Shown in pieces: positions 49,932 through 58,544 of a stretch of DNA of 64,000 bases. Origin of the DNA: Amycolatopsis orientalis DSM 40040 = KCTC 9412 (GTDB lineage: Bacteria > Actinomycetota > Actinomycetes > Mycobacteriales > Pseudonocardiaceae); the NCBI RefSeq assembly GCF_000478275.1, contig NZ_ASJB01000061.1, positions 124,001-188,000 of the forward strand, in the 5' to 3' direction. Below the pieces are notes generated by a model. It was not told the DNA's origin and did not search any database. It saw only the letters and a program-made list of their open reading frames with translations. A program made the position numbers and the translations under genes. Positions within the stretch are counted from its first letter, which is position 1, and each line of letters begins with the position of its first letter.

Positions 49932-49988
49932 GTGCCATGAAAGGTCCTTTCCTTGCGAAATTTGCAAGGAAAGGACCTTTCATGGCAC
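49932..49988 (-). terminator. Perfect 25-bp hairpin at the end of the phosphodiester glycosidase gene
   Basis: Arms 49932-49956 and 49964-49988 enclose GAAATTT. The right arm ends on the first base of the minus-strand stop codon (49988-49990), so the hairpin forms directly at the 3' end of that gene. The left arm overlaps the second 22-bp repeat by 3 nt. Confidence 0.85.
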
Positions 49989-52900
49989 TAGCGGACGGTG
50001 ACCGAAAGGCTCCGTGTGACCCCGTTGACGGTGACCGAAAGACGCGCGACCCCCGGCCGCAGCGCGGTCAGCACACCGGTCCCCGGGTCGAAGGACGCGA
50101 CGTCCCACGGCATCGCGGGCCGGAACCCGTCGGCGACGTGCGTGCCCCACCCGCCCGTCCAGTCCGCGCTGACCGGGTACGACACCGGAACCTGACGCGT
50201 TCCCTGCGTCACCGTGGCCCGGACGTCCGCCTTCTCCCCGCGCGCCAGCGAAGAAGGCCCGGACAGCGTGAGCGCGTCGACGTTCGGCCGCGTCTCGAAG
50301 CGCACCGGCTGCGCCTTGTCCCCCGGCTCGAACCGGACCATCGTCCAGCCGACGAACCCGCCGTCGCCGGGCGCCGCCGCGGGCGACTTCCCGGAGTTGC
50401 CGTTCACCAGATACGGCACGCCGTCCACCCTCGACAGGCTGAACACGCCCGCGTGCGAAGCGATCGCGGCCGCCTGCTTCCCCGACTCGCGCTCGAACGC
50501 GGTCAGCCAGCCGGTCAGCAACGCGGCCTCCTTGCGGTCGGCCAGTTGCGAATTCCCGGCAGGGCTCGGGTCCTTGACCGGATGGTGCATCGCGACGGCC
50601 ACGCCGCGGATCCCCCTGTCGGCCTTCGCACCGTCCAGCGCCTCGCGCAGCATCCGGATCTGGTCGAACCCGCCCGCGCGCAGGGAACCGCGTGAGGAGT
50701 CCAGCAGTACCAGGCGGATCCCGGCGACGTCGACGACGCGATGGGTCTGCCCGAACGCCGCCTGGAACTCGGCGAGCCCGTGCCCGCCGTCGGCCTCGTG
50801 GTTGCCGGGGACGTAGTACCAGGGCACCTTGCCGACCAGTTCCTCGTCGATGACCGAGCGCGCCAGCACGAAGTCGGCGGCCGTGCCGCGATCGACGAAG
50901 TCCCCGTTGATCAGCACGAGCTCCGGTTTCGCCGCCACCGCCTCGCGCAGCGCGCGCCGGGCCTGGGCGACCAGCGGGCCGTCCGGGGCGTCGGCGGTGA
51001 ACTGCGCGTCGCTGACGACGGCGATCCGCAGGCCGCCCGTCGCGGTGCCGTCGGTGATCAGCGCCGGATCACGCGGCGCCGGATCGGCCGGGACGGCGGC
51101 CGCGGGCGCGACCTCGAAGGTGAGGTCGTCGAAGACCAGCCGTCCCTCGTACTGCTGGTCCGGGACGTTCTCGACGGCGTAGAACTTGGTCAGCCGTTGT
51201 CCGTCGGGAAGGCCGGCCGGGATCGCGGCGCGAACGTAGCGCCAGCCCGTCCAGTCCACGCTCAGCGAAAGGTCCACAAGGGACGGAACGTTGGCGGCGT
51301 CGCGGAGTTCCGCCCGCAGCCAGGCACCCTTCGCGTCGCCGTTGACCCACAGGCCGACACGCTGGGTGCCGGGCGGCAGCGCGATCGGCGCCGCCGAGTT
51401 GACGTACGCCGCGCGCGTGGCGTTGGTCCCGTTCAGCCGGTAGTCCAGCGCCAGCCCGCGGCCGCCGTCCCGGCCGGGTGCCTCGGCAAGCGCGGCGCCC
51501 ACGACGGCCGGGAAGACACTGGCGCTCCAGCCCGCCGGACCGTCCAAGGAGGCCACCACCCGGGATTCCGTGCCGACCGATGCCGCCAGATGCGTCGACT
51601 TCCCGCCCGCGGTGGCCGTGATCGCCGAAGCGCCCGAAGCCTTCAGCGCGGTGACCGCGAATCCGTCGCCGGACGGCTCGATCCGCACCACGGCGGGGTC
51701 GTAGTCGAGTTTGACGTCGTCGGGCTCGATCCACGTGCCGTAACCGTCGGCGTCGTAGCCGAAGACCTTGAACGTGCTCCGCGCGCCCTCCCCCGACAAC
51801 GCGACCTGTTCGGTGCTGGTGCCCAGCCGGACGGGCGAACCGAGCACGTTCAGCGTCGTCTTGCCGAGGACTCCGCCGCGCTTGGCGTAGACATCGACGT
51901 TCGCGGGCGCGTCCGGCCGGAGCCGGTCGGCGTGCGCGGTGAACACACCCTCGGTCACGGTGCCGCGCAAGGGATTCGTGCTGAGCCACCGGGCTTCCCC
52001 GTCGACGGCGGCACCGGTCTCGTCGTGGCCTCCGGCGGCGAGTTTCCGCGTCAGCCCGGAAAGCACCCGCGCCGCGTCGGCGGTGTCCTGCGCGGGACGG
52101 GGCGAGAACCCGGTCAGCCGCCCGCTGCCCGGCACCGTGGCGACGCCGATGCCGTTGGGTACCAGGCGTTCCCCACCGTCCGACGGCGAGTTGCGGATCA
52201 GCGGCGCCTTCTCGCCCTCCTCGCGGGCGAGCATCGTCGAGGAGCCGCCGCCGTCGAGGTTGATGGCGTCGTCCGCGCCGAGCGACTTCAGATGCCGGGC
52301 GAGTTCCAGTTCCGTCATCCCGCGGCTGTCTGCCTGGCGGCCGTCGACCGTGGCCAGCCACATCTTCGTGCCGTCGGCGGAGAACCCGACCGCGGTCCGG
52401 GGGTGCATGGCGACGTTGTCGACCGGCTGGACCGCGCCGTCACGCAGCAGGACCTTGTTCCCGCCGATGGAGACGGAGAGCTTGCCCAACTCACTCTTCG
52501 GCGCGTAGGCGACGCCCACCCGGTCGCCGATCTTCAAGCCGGACAACGGGTCCACGCCGCCGTCACGGGCGAGCAGGACCGTCGCGCCCGCCGCGATCGG
52601 GCCGTCGGCGGGCTGCGGCCGCACCTGTGTGACGACGCCGCCGGAGACCTCGACCTCGACGACGCTCCGCGCGCCCGCGACCGAGGTCCGCCGCGAAGAC
52701 GCGCCCCACAGCGGGGTGTAGACGCCGATCGCGTCGCCGCTCAGCACGGGGCTGTTGAAGTTCGACGCGGGCACGACCTTGCCGTCGGGCAGGGTGACCG
52801 ATGCTTCGAGGAACACCTCCGCGAGCCGCGCCTTGCCCTCCTCGGTGATCGACGCGGTCAGGTTGTGCCCGCGCGCGGGCGCCGTCTGCAGTTTCCCGGC

Positions 52901-53362
52901 GTCGATGCCGACACCGATCGGCGCGCCGCTGGCGTTGATGTCGAAGAAGTCGCCGTTCACCCCGGCGATCGCGCCCGCCCTGGCGACCTGCTGCGAAAGC
53001 GGTGTCCGCGCGGAAACCGTGCCGGGGCTGAGATAGGTCGGTTTCAGCGTCTTGCTGGTGAGGTCGATGGCGAGGGTGTCGCCGCGAATCCAGCCCGCCG
53101 GGTCGTACCGGTCGAATTCGGTGAGGCTCAGTCCCGGTGCCACCCGCGAGGTCGCGCTGGTGGTGACGAGACCGTCGTCGGGCGCGGCCACGGCGTACGC
53201 GGACGGGCCTTCCTTCGCCGAAGAGGCCGCCGGGGCGGCTTCGACGGGTGCCGGGCCGAGTGGTGCGGTGAGCGGATCGGCGTGCGCCGGTCCGGCGATC
53301 AGTGATCCGGGCAGCAGAACAGCGAGCGCCCATAGGCGTGAATTTCTCACGGAATACCCCAC
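49988..53362 (-). CDS. Large secreted phosphodiester glycosidase-metallophosphoesterase
   Basis: The 1124-residue exported protein starts with a signal peptide (about 1-28). An NAGPA-type phosphodiester glycosidase domain follows (about 115-390; AGAIAGVNGDFFDINASGAPIG and DDAINLDGGGSSTM), then Ig-like and carbohydrate-binding-like domains (about 410-750), a calcineurin-like phosphoesterase (about 775-1020; LINGDFVDRG, VPGNHEADGGHG, AMHHPVKDP, ASHAGVF) and a C-terminal Ig/BIG2-like domain. The first metal motif reads SDAQ rather than the usual DxH, so activity needs proof. It probably cleaves phosphodiester-linked sugars, such as teichoic acids or glycolipids. GTG 53362 is the likely start; GTG 53350 is possible. 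Confidence 0.88.
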   Translation of the reverse strand: MGYSVRNSRLWALAVLLPGSLIAGPAHADPLTAPLGPAPVEAAPAASSAKEGPSAYAVAAPDDGLVTTSATSRVAPGLSLTEFDRYDPAGWIRGDTLAIDLTSKTLKPTYLSPGTVSARTPLSQQVARAGAIAGVNGDFFDINASGAPIGVGIDAGKLQTAPARGHNLTASITEEGKARLAEVFLEASVTLPDGKVVPASNFNSPVLSGDAIGVYTPLWGASSRRTSVAGARSVVEVEVSGGVVTQVRPQPADGPIAAGATVLLARDGGVDPLSGLKIGDRVGVAYAPKSELGKLSVSIGGNKVLLRDGAVQPVDNVAMHPRTAVGFSADGTKMWLATVDGRQADSRGMTELELARHLKSLGADDAINLDGGGSSTMLAREEGEKAPLIRNSPSDGGERLVPNGIGVATVPGSGRLTGFSPRPAQDTADAARVLSGLTRKLAAGGHDETGAAVDGEARWLSTNPLRGTVTEGVFTAHADRLRPDAPANVDVYAKRGGVLGKTTLNVLGSPVRLGTSTEQVALSGEGARSTFKVFGYDADGYGTWIEPDDVKLDYDPAVVRIEPSGDGFAVTALKASGASAITATAGGKSTHLAASVGTESRVVASLDGPAGWSASVFPAVVGAALAEAPGRDGGRGLALDYRLNGTNATRAAYVNSAAPIALPPGTQRVGLWVNGDAKGAWLRAELRDAANVPSLVDLSLSVDWTGWRYVRAAIPAGLPDGQRLTKFYAVENVPDQQYEGRLVFDDLTFEVAPAAAVPADPAPRDPALITDGTATGGLRIAVVSDAQFTADAPDGPLVAQARRALREAVAAKPELVLINGDFVDRGTAADFVLARSVIDEELVGKVPWYYVPGNHEADGGHGLAEFQAAFGQTHRVVDVAGIRLVLLDSSRGSLRAGGFDQIRMLREALDGAKADRGIRGVAVAMHHPVKDPSPAGNSQLADRKEAALLTGWLTAFERESGKQAAAIASHAGVFSLSRVDGVPYLVNGNSGKSPAAAPGDGGFVGWTMVRFEPGDKAQPVRFETRPNVDALTLSGPSSLARGEKADVRATVTQGTRQVPVSYPVSADWTGGWGTHVADGFRPAMPWDVASFDPGTGVLTALRPGVARLSVTVNGVTRSLSVTVR

Positions 53363-53460
53363 GATCGAGTGAGAGTCGGCTCAGCTCAGCACAGCGGACG
53401 CGAGCCGCCAGGAGAAGACCCGGAGGTGAACGTGAACCGAACGGCGTAGGGCGCCGAAGA

Positions 53461-54201
53461 TCAGGGCGTGAACGGCCCGGCAAGGAACGTCTTGGCCGCC
53501 GCGGCGTCACCGGTGATTTCGAGGCTCGCACCGTCGAGGCCGACCCGTTGCCACAGCAGCAGATCCAGCCCTTCCGCGTGCCCTTCGACGACGGCTTCCG
53601 CGGCTTCGGCGGGATCGGCGCGCCGCGAGCCCGGGACGTCCTCGACGGGAGGCGTGATCAGCCAGGCGTGTCCGGTGTCGGAGGTCTTCAGCAGCAACGG
53701 AACGGTGACCGCGGGCGGGGTGTGCCAACGCTTGATCTTCGGCAGCATGCCGAGGAGGACCTCGTCCACGCCGTCGGCGGCGAGGGCGGGTTCGAGGGTG
53801 TATTCGGTCCCGGCCGCGCGGTGCGCGTCGAGCAGGTGCACCGCGGTCTCGTGGACCTGGCGGCGGAACCAGAAGGACTTGGTCTTGACGGCGGCGGTGA
53901 AGTTCCAGGCGCCGTCGTCCGGGGAAACCCCTTGAAGCGCCTCGATCAGGCCGTCCGCGCTTTCGCCGTACCAGGCGGCGAGATCCCCGTCCGGTTCGGC
54001 TTCGAAGATCTGCGGGGCGGGTTCGCCGGTGCGGACGATCCCGGCCGCCCAGCGATGCACGTTGCCGAGGTGGACGACGAGGTCACGCAGCCGCCAGTCG
54101 CCGCAGCACGGCACGGGAGCGGCGTGGTCCCCGGTGCGCGCGACCCGCGCGAAACCGGCGGTGAGTTCCCGCAGTCGTGCCAGGTACTCGTCCGGTGTCA
54201 T
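53461..54201 (-). CDS. Maleylpyruvate isomerase-family (DinB-like, mycothiol-type) protein
   Basis: The 246-residue protein starts with the four-helix mycothiol-dependent maleylpyruvate isomerase N-terminal domain (LRELTAGFARVARTGDHAAPVPCCGDWRLRDLVVHLGNVHRWA, with His40-type and later WFRRQVHETAVHLLDAH metal histidines) and ends in an SCP2-like domain. Members use mycothiol or act as metal-dependent thiol transferases; the substrate is unknown. It lies 55 bp after ndk behind a terminator and has no other partner. Confidence 0.85.
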   Translation of the reverse strand: MTPDEYLARLRELTAGFARVARTGDHAAPVPCCGDWRLRDLVVHLGNVHRWAAGIVRTGEPAPQIFEAEPDGDLAAWYGESADGLIEALQGVSPDDGAWNFTAAVKTKSFWFRRQVHETAVHLLDAHRAAGTEYTLEPALAADGVDEVLLGMLPKIKRWHTPPAVTVPLLLKTSDTGHAWLITPPVEDVPGSRRADPAEAAEAVVEGHAEGLDLLLWQRVGLDGASLEITGDAAAAKTFLAGPFTP

Positions 54202-54216
54202 CGAAACCCCCAGATC

Positions 54217-54249
54217 CGTGGGTGGCGCGGGGTTCCCGCGCCACCCACG
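54217..54249 (-). terminator. Terminator of ndk
   Basis: A perfect 15-bp GC stem (54217-54231 with 54235-54249, loop GTT) begins 6 nt after the ndk stop. Confidence 0.88.
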
Positions 54250-54255
54250 AGTGTG

Positions 54256-54666
54256 TCAGACCTCGGGGAACCAGAGCTTGAGCTCGCGCTCGGCCGACTC
54301 CGGGGAGTCCGAGCCGTGCACCAGGTTGTACTGGGTCTCCAGGGCGAAGTCGCCGCGCAGGGTGCCCGGGGTGGCCTTCTCGACCGGGTCGGTGCCGCCG
54401 GCGAGCTGGCGGAAGGCGGCGATGGCGCGCGGGCCCTCGACGGCGATCGCGACCAGCGGACCCGAGGTGATGAACTCGAGGAGGTCGCCGAAGAACGGGC
54501 GCTCCTTGTGCTCGGCGTAGTGCTCCTCGGCGACCGAGCGCTCGACGGTGCGCAGTTCGAGGGCGGCGAGCTTCAGGCCCTTGCGCTCGATGCGCGAGAT
54601 GACCTCGCCGACGAGGCCGCGCGCGACGCCATCGGGCTTGACGAGGACCAGCGTGCGTTCAGTCAC
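54256..54666 (-). CDS. ndk: Nucleoside diphosphate kinase
   Basis: The 136-residue enzyme transfers phosphate from ATP to other nucleoside diphosphates. It has [17 protein letters not shown] at 5-21 and the active-site His117 in [15 protein letters not shown]. In mycobacteria ndk lies between rne and the folC-DUF4233 pair; here the order is kept, but seven accessory genes separate it from rne and a phoD gene separates it from DUF4233. Confidence 0.98.
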   Translation of the reverse strand: MTERTLVLVKPDGVARGLVGEVISRIERKGLKLAALELRTVERSVAEEHYAEHKERPFFGDLLEFITSGPLVAIAVEGPRAIAAFRQLAGGTDPVEKATPGTLRGDFALETQYNLVHGSDSPESAERELKLWFPEV

Positions 54667-54724
54667 GACGGTATTTCTCCTTGGGTGGGTTTCGTGCTAT
54701 TCGCCCGGAGCTTATCCGCCCGGG

Positions 54725-56290
54725 TCATCGGCGCTGCGGCTGCAGGGTCTTCGACCACAGTGACGCACCCGTGGCGTCGCGCAGATCGACCGTGAGCGCA
54801 CCGCTCGCGCCGTCGATGTTGACCTCTCCGAAGTGCTGGAACCCGTCCGCGGGCGACGTGTTCGCGGCGGGCGGGGCGTGCACGAAGACCGCCTCCGGCC
54901 CGAAAGTCGGGTCGAGGGTGTTCGGGCCGAACGCGCCGGCGTTGAGCGGACCGGAGACGAACTCCCAGAACGGGTCGAAGTCGGGGAACGAAGCGCGATC
55001 CGGCGAATAGTGGTGCGCGGCGGTGTAATGCACGTCGGCGGTCAGCCAGACGACGTTGCGCACCTTGCGCCGCGAGATCTCCCGTAGGACCCAGGCGAGT
55101 TCGGTCTCCCTGCCGCCGGGAGCGCCGGGCAGGCCGTTCGCGACTCCTTCGATGGCCTTGCCGTCCGGGACGGTCAGGCCGATCGGGAGGTCGGCCTGGA
55201 TGATCTTCCAGGTGGCCGTGCTGCGGTCGAGGGCGTCGACGAGCCAGCGCGCCTGACGGTCGCCGAGGATGCGGCCCGGTTTGGTCTGGTCGGCGGTGTT
55301 GGCGTCCTTGTAGGTCCGCATGTCCAGCACGAACACCTCGGCGCGGGAGCCGTGCCGGAAGTTGCGGTAGACCCGGCCGTCGACGGCCTGGCGGCGGTCG
55401 ATCGGATGCCATTCGTGGAACGCCTGGAACGCCCGCGCGGCGAGCACGTCGACCCGCTTCTCGGTGTATTCGGGGCGGTCGTTGAGGATTTCGCCCGGGT
55501 ACCAGTTGTTCACGACTTCGTGGTCGTCCCACTGGACGTGGGTGGGCACGGTCGCGGCGAACCGCTTGAGGTTGTCGTCGAGGAGGTTGTAGGCGAACTG
55601 GCCTCGGTACTCGTCGAGCGTCTCGGCGACCTTCGCCTTCTCCGGGGTGACGATGTTGCGCCACACGCGGCCGCCGGGCAGCGCGACGGTCTCGGTGAGC
55701 GGTGCGTCGGCGTACACCGTGTCGCCGCAGTGCAGGAACAGGTCCGGCCGCCGGTCGGCCATCGCGCGGTAGATCGTCATCCCGCCGCGTTCGGGGTTGA
55801 TCCCCCAGTTCTGCCCGGCGACGTCGCCGGACCACAGCAGGCGCACGTCCGAGCGGCCGACCGGAGCGGTGGTGAACCGGCCGGTGACGGCCTCGCCGCA
55901 CGTCCGGCCGTCGAGGGCCTCGGCGGTCACGCGGTAGTGGATTTCGGTCCCCGGCGAGAGGCCCGCGACGCGCACCTTGCCGGTCCCGCCGGTCTCCGGG
56001 CTCATCACCGGCCCGCGCACGCGGCGCGCGTGACGGAACGAGGGATCCCTGGAGACCTCGACGATCAGCCGGGAAGGCCTGTCGGCACGCGACCAGATGA
56101 TGCCGGAGCCGGTGGTGACGTCGCCGGACTGGACGCCGTGGGTGAGCAGCGGGCGGTCACCGCGGATCAGCGGAGCCGCGGTGGGGGCCGCGGTCGCGGT
56201 CGCGGGGAGGAGCAGCCCGCCCGCGACGGCTCCGGCGCCGGTGAGACCGGCTTTGAGCAGCGTGCGGCGGTTGTGGTGGGAAGCGGTCAT
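54725..56290 (-). CDS. phoD: Tat-exported alkaline phosphatase D
   Basis: The 521-residue PhoD-type phosphodiesterase/phosphatase has a twin-arginine signal (NRRTLLKAG, Arg8-Arg9) and cleavage near ATAAP. An N-terminal Fn3-like PhoD_N domain (about 45-140) precedes the metallophosphatase: SGDVAGQNWG, FLHCGDTVYADAP, WDDHEVVNNW and VWLTADVHYTAAHH provide the Fe/Ca ligands. It releases phosphate from organic phosphates outside the cell; Pho regulation is likely, but no clear PHO box was seen in the 60 bp before the hairpin. Confidence 0.94.
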   Translation of the reverse strand: MTASHHNRRTLLKAGLTGAGAVAGGLLLPATATAAPTAAPLIRGDRPLLTHGVQSGDVTTGSGIIWSRADRPSRLIVEVSRDPSFRHARRVRGPVMSPETGGTGKVRVAGLSPGTEIHYRVTAEALDGRTCGEAVTGRFTTAPVGRSDVRLLWSGDVAGQNWGINPERGGMTIYRAMADRRPDLFLHCGDTVYADAPLTETVALPGGRVWRNIVTPEKAKVAETLDEYRGQFAYNLLDDNLKRFAATVPTHVQWDDHEVVNNWYPGEILNDRPEYTEKRVDVLAARAFQAFHEWHPIDRRQAVDGRVYRNFRHGSRAEVFVLDMRTYKDANTADQTKPGRILGDRQARWLVDALDRSTATWKIIQADLPIGLTVPDGKAIEGVANGLPGAPGGRETELAWVLREISRRKVRNVVWLTADVHYTAAHHYSPDRASFPDFDPFWEFVSGPLNAGAFGPNTLDPTFGPEAVFVHAPPAANTSPADGFQHFGEVNIDGASGALTVDLRDATGASLWSKTLQPQRR

Positions 56291-56350
56291 GGCGCGGTTC
56301 TATCCCGCGGCCACGGCCGACGGGCCAACGGCGGTTTGCGGGCCGGTGAA

Positions 56351-56398
56351 CCTCGTGAGTGGTAATGACGGTTCTAACCGTCATTACCACTCACGAGG
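56351..56398 (-). terminator. Perfect long hairpin C (23-bp arms, GTT-CT-AAC tip) after DUF4233 gene
   Basis: Arms 56351-56373 and 56376-56398 are exact reverse complements. The arm begins CCTCGTGAGTGG and the tip reads GTTCTAAC. It starts 1 nt after the stop of the DUF4233 gene and so ends the folC operon; it belongs to the same family as hairpins A and B. Confidence 0.85.
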
Positions 56399-56399
56399 C

Positions 56400-56801
56400 C
56401 TACTGCTGAGGTTGCTGCTGCTGGCTGGGCAGTGTCCCGGCCGCCATGCGGCGTGCCACGTCGCGCCGCAGCCACAGCAGCCACAGCCAGATCCCGAGGA
56501 AGATCACCCCGAGGATCGCCACGGCGGGCAGCGCGACGAAGAAGGCGATCAGCGCGACCTGCAGCACGAGCACCGCGGGCACCGCCCACGGCTTCTTCAG
56601 GAAACCGCACAGCACGATCAGCGCCACCGCGATCACGATCACCGACCAGCCGGTGAGCGAGCCGACCCCGCCGCCGAGTTTCGCCACCACCGGCAGCGCG
56701 AGCGCGACGGTGATGCCCTCCATGATCAGCGAGCCGGCCATCACGCCGCGGAAGGACTTCATCGGGTCCTTGGCGGGCGGCTTCGGGGTCTCGTCGGTCA
56801 C
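56400..56801 (-). CDS. DUF4233 membrane protein
   Basis: A 133-residue protein with four membrane helices between about 20 and 115 and a Gln-rich tail (SQQQQPQQ). This family (Rv2446c in M. tuberculosis) always follows folC in actinobacteria and has no known function. Here its start overlaps the folC stop by 4 nt (ATGA), so the two are translated together. Confidence 0.92.
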   Translation of the reverse strand: MTDETPKPPAKDPMKSFRGVMAGSLIMEGITVALALPVVAKLGGGVGSLTGWSVIVIAVALIVLCGFLKKPWAVPAVLVLQVALIAFFVALPAVAILGVIFLGIWLWLLWLRRDVARRMAAGTLPSQQQQPQQ

Positions 56802-58474
56802 GCCGGCTCCTTACCGAACAGGGTCCTGGCCTCGCCCGCGGTGACCACCGAGCCGGTGACCAGCACACCCCCGCCCGCCAGCGGCTCCTCGGGGTCGTCG
56901 CTCTGTTCGACGAGGCCGATGGCCGTTTCGATCGCGGCGTCGAGGCTCGCTTCGGCGACGACACGGTCTTCGCCGAAGATCGAGATGGCGATGTCGTTGA
57001 GTTCGTCGAGCGGCATCGCGCGCGGCGACGAGTTCTTGGTGACGACGATCTCGGAGACGACCGGTTCGAGGGCGTCCAGGATGCCGCGGGCGTCCTTCTC
57101 GGCCATGACGCCGACCACGGCGACGAGACGGCGGAACGCGAACTCCTCGGCGACGGTGGTGGCGAGCGCCTTGGCGCCGTGCGGGTTGTGGGCGGCGTCG
57201 AGCAGCACGGTCGGTGCGGCGCGGACGCGTTCCAGCCTGCCGGGGGTCTCGACCTCGGCGAAGGCCTCGCGGACGGCTTCGACGACCAGCTGCTTGTCCT
57301 TGCCCGCGCCGAAGAAGGCTTCGACGGCGGCCAGCGCGAGCGCGGCGTTGGCGGCCTGGTGCGCGCCGTGCAGCGGCAGGAAGATCTCGTCGTAGACCCC
57401 GCCGAGGCCCTGCAGTTTCAGCATCTGCCCGCCGACGGCGATTTCGCGCTCCAGCACCCCGAACTCGCTGCCCGCTCGGGCGACGCTCGCGTCGACCTCG
57501 ACGGCGCGTTCCAGCAGGATCTTCAGCACTTCGGGCTCTTGTTCGGCGATGACCGCGACACTGCCGGGTTTGATGATCCCGGCCTTCTCCACCGCGGCCT
57601 TGGCCGGATCGCCGCCGAAGTACTCGACGTGGTCGACGCCGATCGGCGTGATGACGGCGACTTCGCCGTCCACGACGTTGGTGGCGTCCCACGAGCCACC
57701 GAGGCCGGTTTCGACGACCGCGGCCTCGACGGGCGCGTCGGCGAAGGCCGCGAACGCCATCCCGGTGAGCACCTCGAACTTGCTCATCGGCACCGCGTCG
57801 GGACCGCCCGCGTTGTCCACCATGGTCACGTACGGCGCGACGTCGCGGTACAGATCGACGTACGCGGCGGCGGAGACCGGGGCGCCGTCGAGGGCGATCC
57901 GCTCGGTGACCAGCTGCAGGTGGGGGCTCGTGTACCGGCCGACGCGCAGGCCCATCCGGGTCAGCAGCGCGTCGATCATCCGGGTGGTCGAGCCCTTGCC
58001 GTTGGTCCCGGCGACGTGCAGCACCGGATAGCCGCGGTGCGGCTCACCCATGAGGTTGACCAGCGCCGCGATCCGGGCGAGGGACGGCTCGATCTTCGTC
58101 TCCGGCCAGCGCAGGTTCAGCTCGGCCTCGACAGCGAGCAGCTCGCGGCGCGCCTGCTGCCCGTTCGGGTCGGCCGGGGTGAGGTCGTCACCCTGATCGT
58201 CCAGTTCGTGCAGCTCCATGTCGTCCGGGGTGACCAGGTCGGGCACCGGGCCGAGCGCGAGGTTGTCCCCCAGCTGCCCGATCCCGCCGATGCCCCCACC
58301 GGCGCCGCCGCCCGCCTGGTACGCGGCGTCGGGTGCGTCCAGATCCGGGTCGGTGTCGTCGGACGGATCGTGGGCACGCGCCCCCAATTCGTCCACACCG
58401 GCGAAACTGTCCAGATCTGCCAGGTCCGGGGATTCTGCGAATTCTTCGGAATCCCGGCCGTCACCTCGCGGCAC
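56798..58474 (-). CDS. folC: Folylpolyglutamate synthase/dihydrofolate synthase with long acidic N-terminal arm
   Basis: FolC adds glutamate to (dihydro)folates with ATP. The 558-residue protein has the Mur-ligase-like P-loop GTNGKGST near 155-162, TSPHLQLVTERI, the Glu/Asn-rich GLGGSWDATNVV loop and the C-terminal VLLDAAHNPHGA domain. Residues 1-105 form an Asp/Gly-rich arm (DDTDPDLDAPDAAYQAGGGAGG) that standard FolC (about 430-490 aa) lacks. A start near residue 86 (MELHELDDQGDD) is possible, but the arm keeps codon bias and frame, so the ATG at 58474 is kept. Confidence 0.93.
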   Translation of the reverse strand: MPRGDGRDSEEFAESPDLADLDSFAGVDELGARAHDPSDDTDPDLDAPDAAYQAGGGAGGGIGGIGQLGDNLALGPVPDLVTPDDMELHELDDQGDDLTPADPNGQQARRELLAVEAELNLRWPETKIEPSLARIAALVNLMGEPHRGYPVLHVAGTNGKGSTTRMIDALLTRMGLRVGRYTSPHLQLVTERIALDGAPVSAAAYVDLYRDVAPYVTMVDNAGGPDAVPMSKFEVLTGMAFAAFADAPVEAAVVETGLGGSWDATNVVDGEVAVITPIGVDHVEYFGGDPAKAAVEKAGIIKPGSVAVIAEQEPEVLKILLERAVEVDASVARAGSEFGVLEREIAVGGQMLKLQGLGGVYDEIFLPLHGAHQAANAALALAAVEAFFGAGKDKQLVVEAVREAFAEVETPGRLERVRAAPTVLLDAAHNPHGAKALATTVAEEFAFRRLVAVVGVMAEKDARGILDALEPVVSEIVVTKNSSPRAMPLDELNDIAISIFGEDRVVAEASLDAAIETAIGLVEQSDDPEEPLAGGGVLVTGSVVTAGEARTLFGKEPA

Positions 58475-58544
58475 GAACTCTCCTCTTAAGCCTTGCTCAT
58501 GGTCGTGCCGAGTCTACGTGCGGCTTTGCTGGCACTCTCGACGC

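Larger units (their letters stand above)
49660..49934. repeat. 275-bp hairpin-rich insert including direct-repeat copy 2
   Basis: The segment between and including the second 22-bp repeat has no gene. It carries a near-palindrome around GTCGAC (about 49675-49694), GAAGACA/TGTCTTC (49664-49670, 49715-49721), CCTTCCGC/GCGGAAGG (49724-49731, 49735-49742) and two long perfect hairpins (next entries). The flanking repeat suggests insertion or slippage at the gene end. Confidence 0.8.

Noticed and set aside
49660-49934. Insertion sequence at the end of the M14 gene
   Set aside because: There is no transposase and no terminal inverted repeats pairing the two ends. It may be a non-autonomous element, so it is reported as a repeat and not as an IS.
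44472-53362. Secreted protease, ABC exporter, M14 peptidase and phosphodiester glycosidase as one dedicated secretion or RiPP system
   Set aside because: No precursor peptide, modifying enzyme or shared operon is visible; the genes lie on both strands with separate promoters and terminators.
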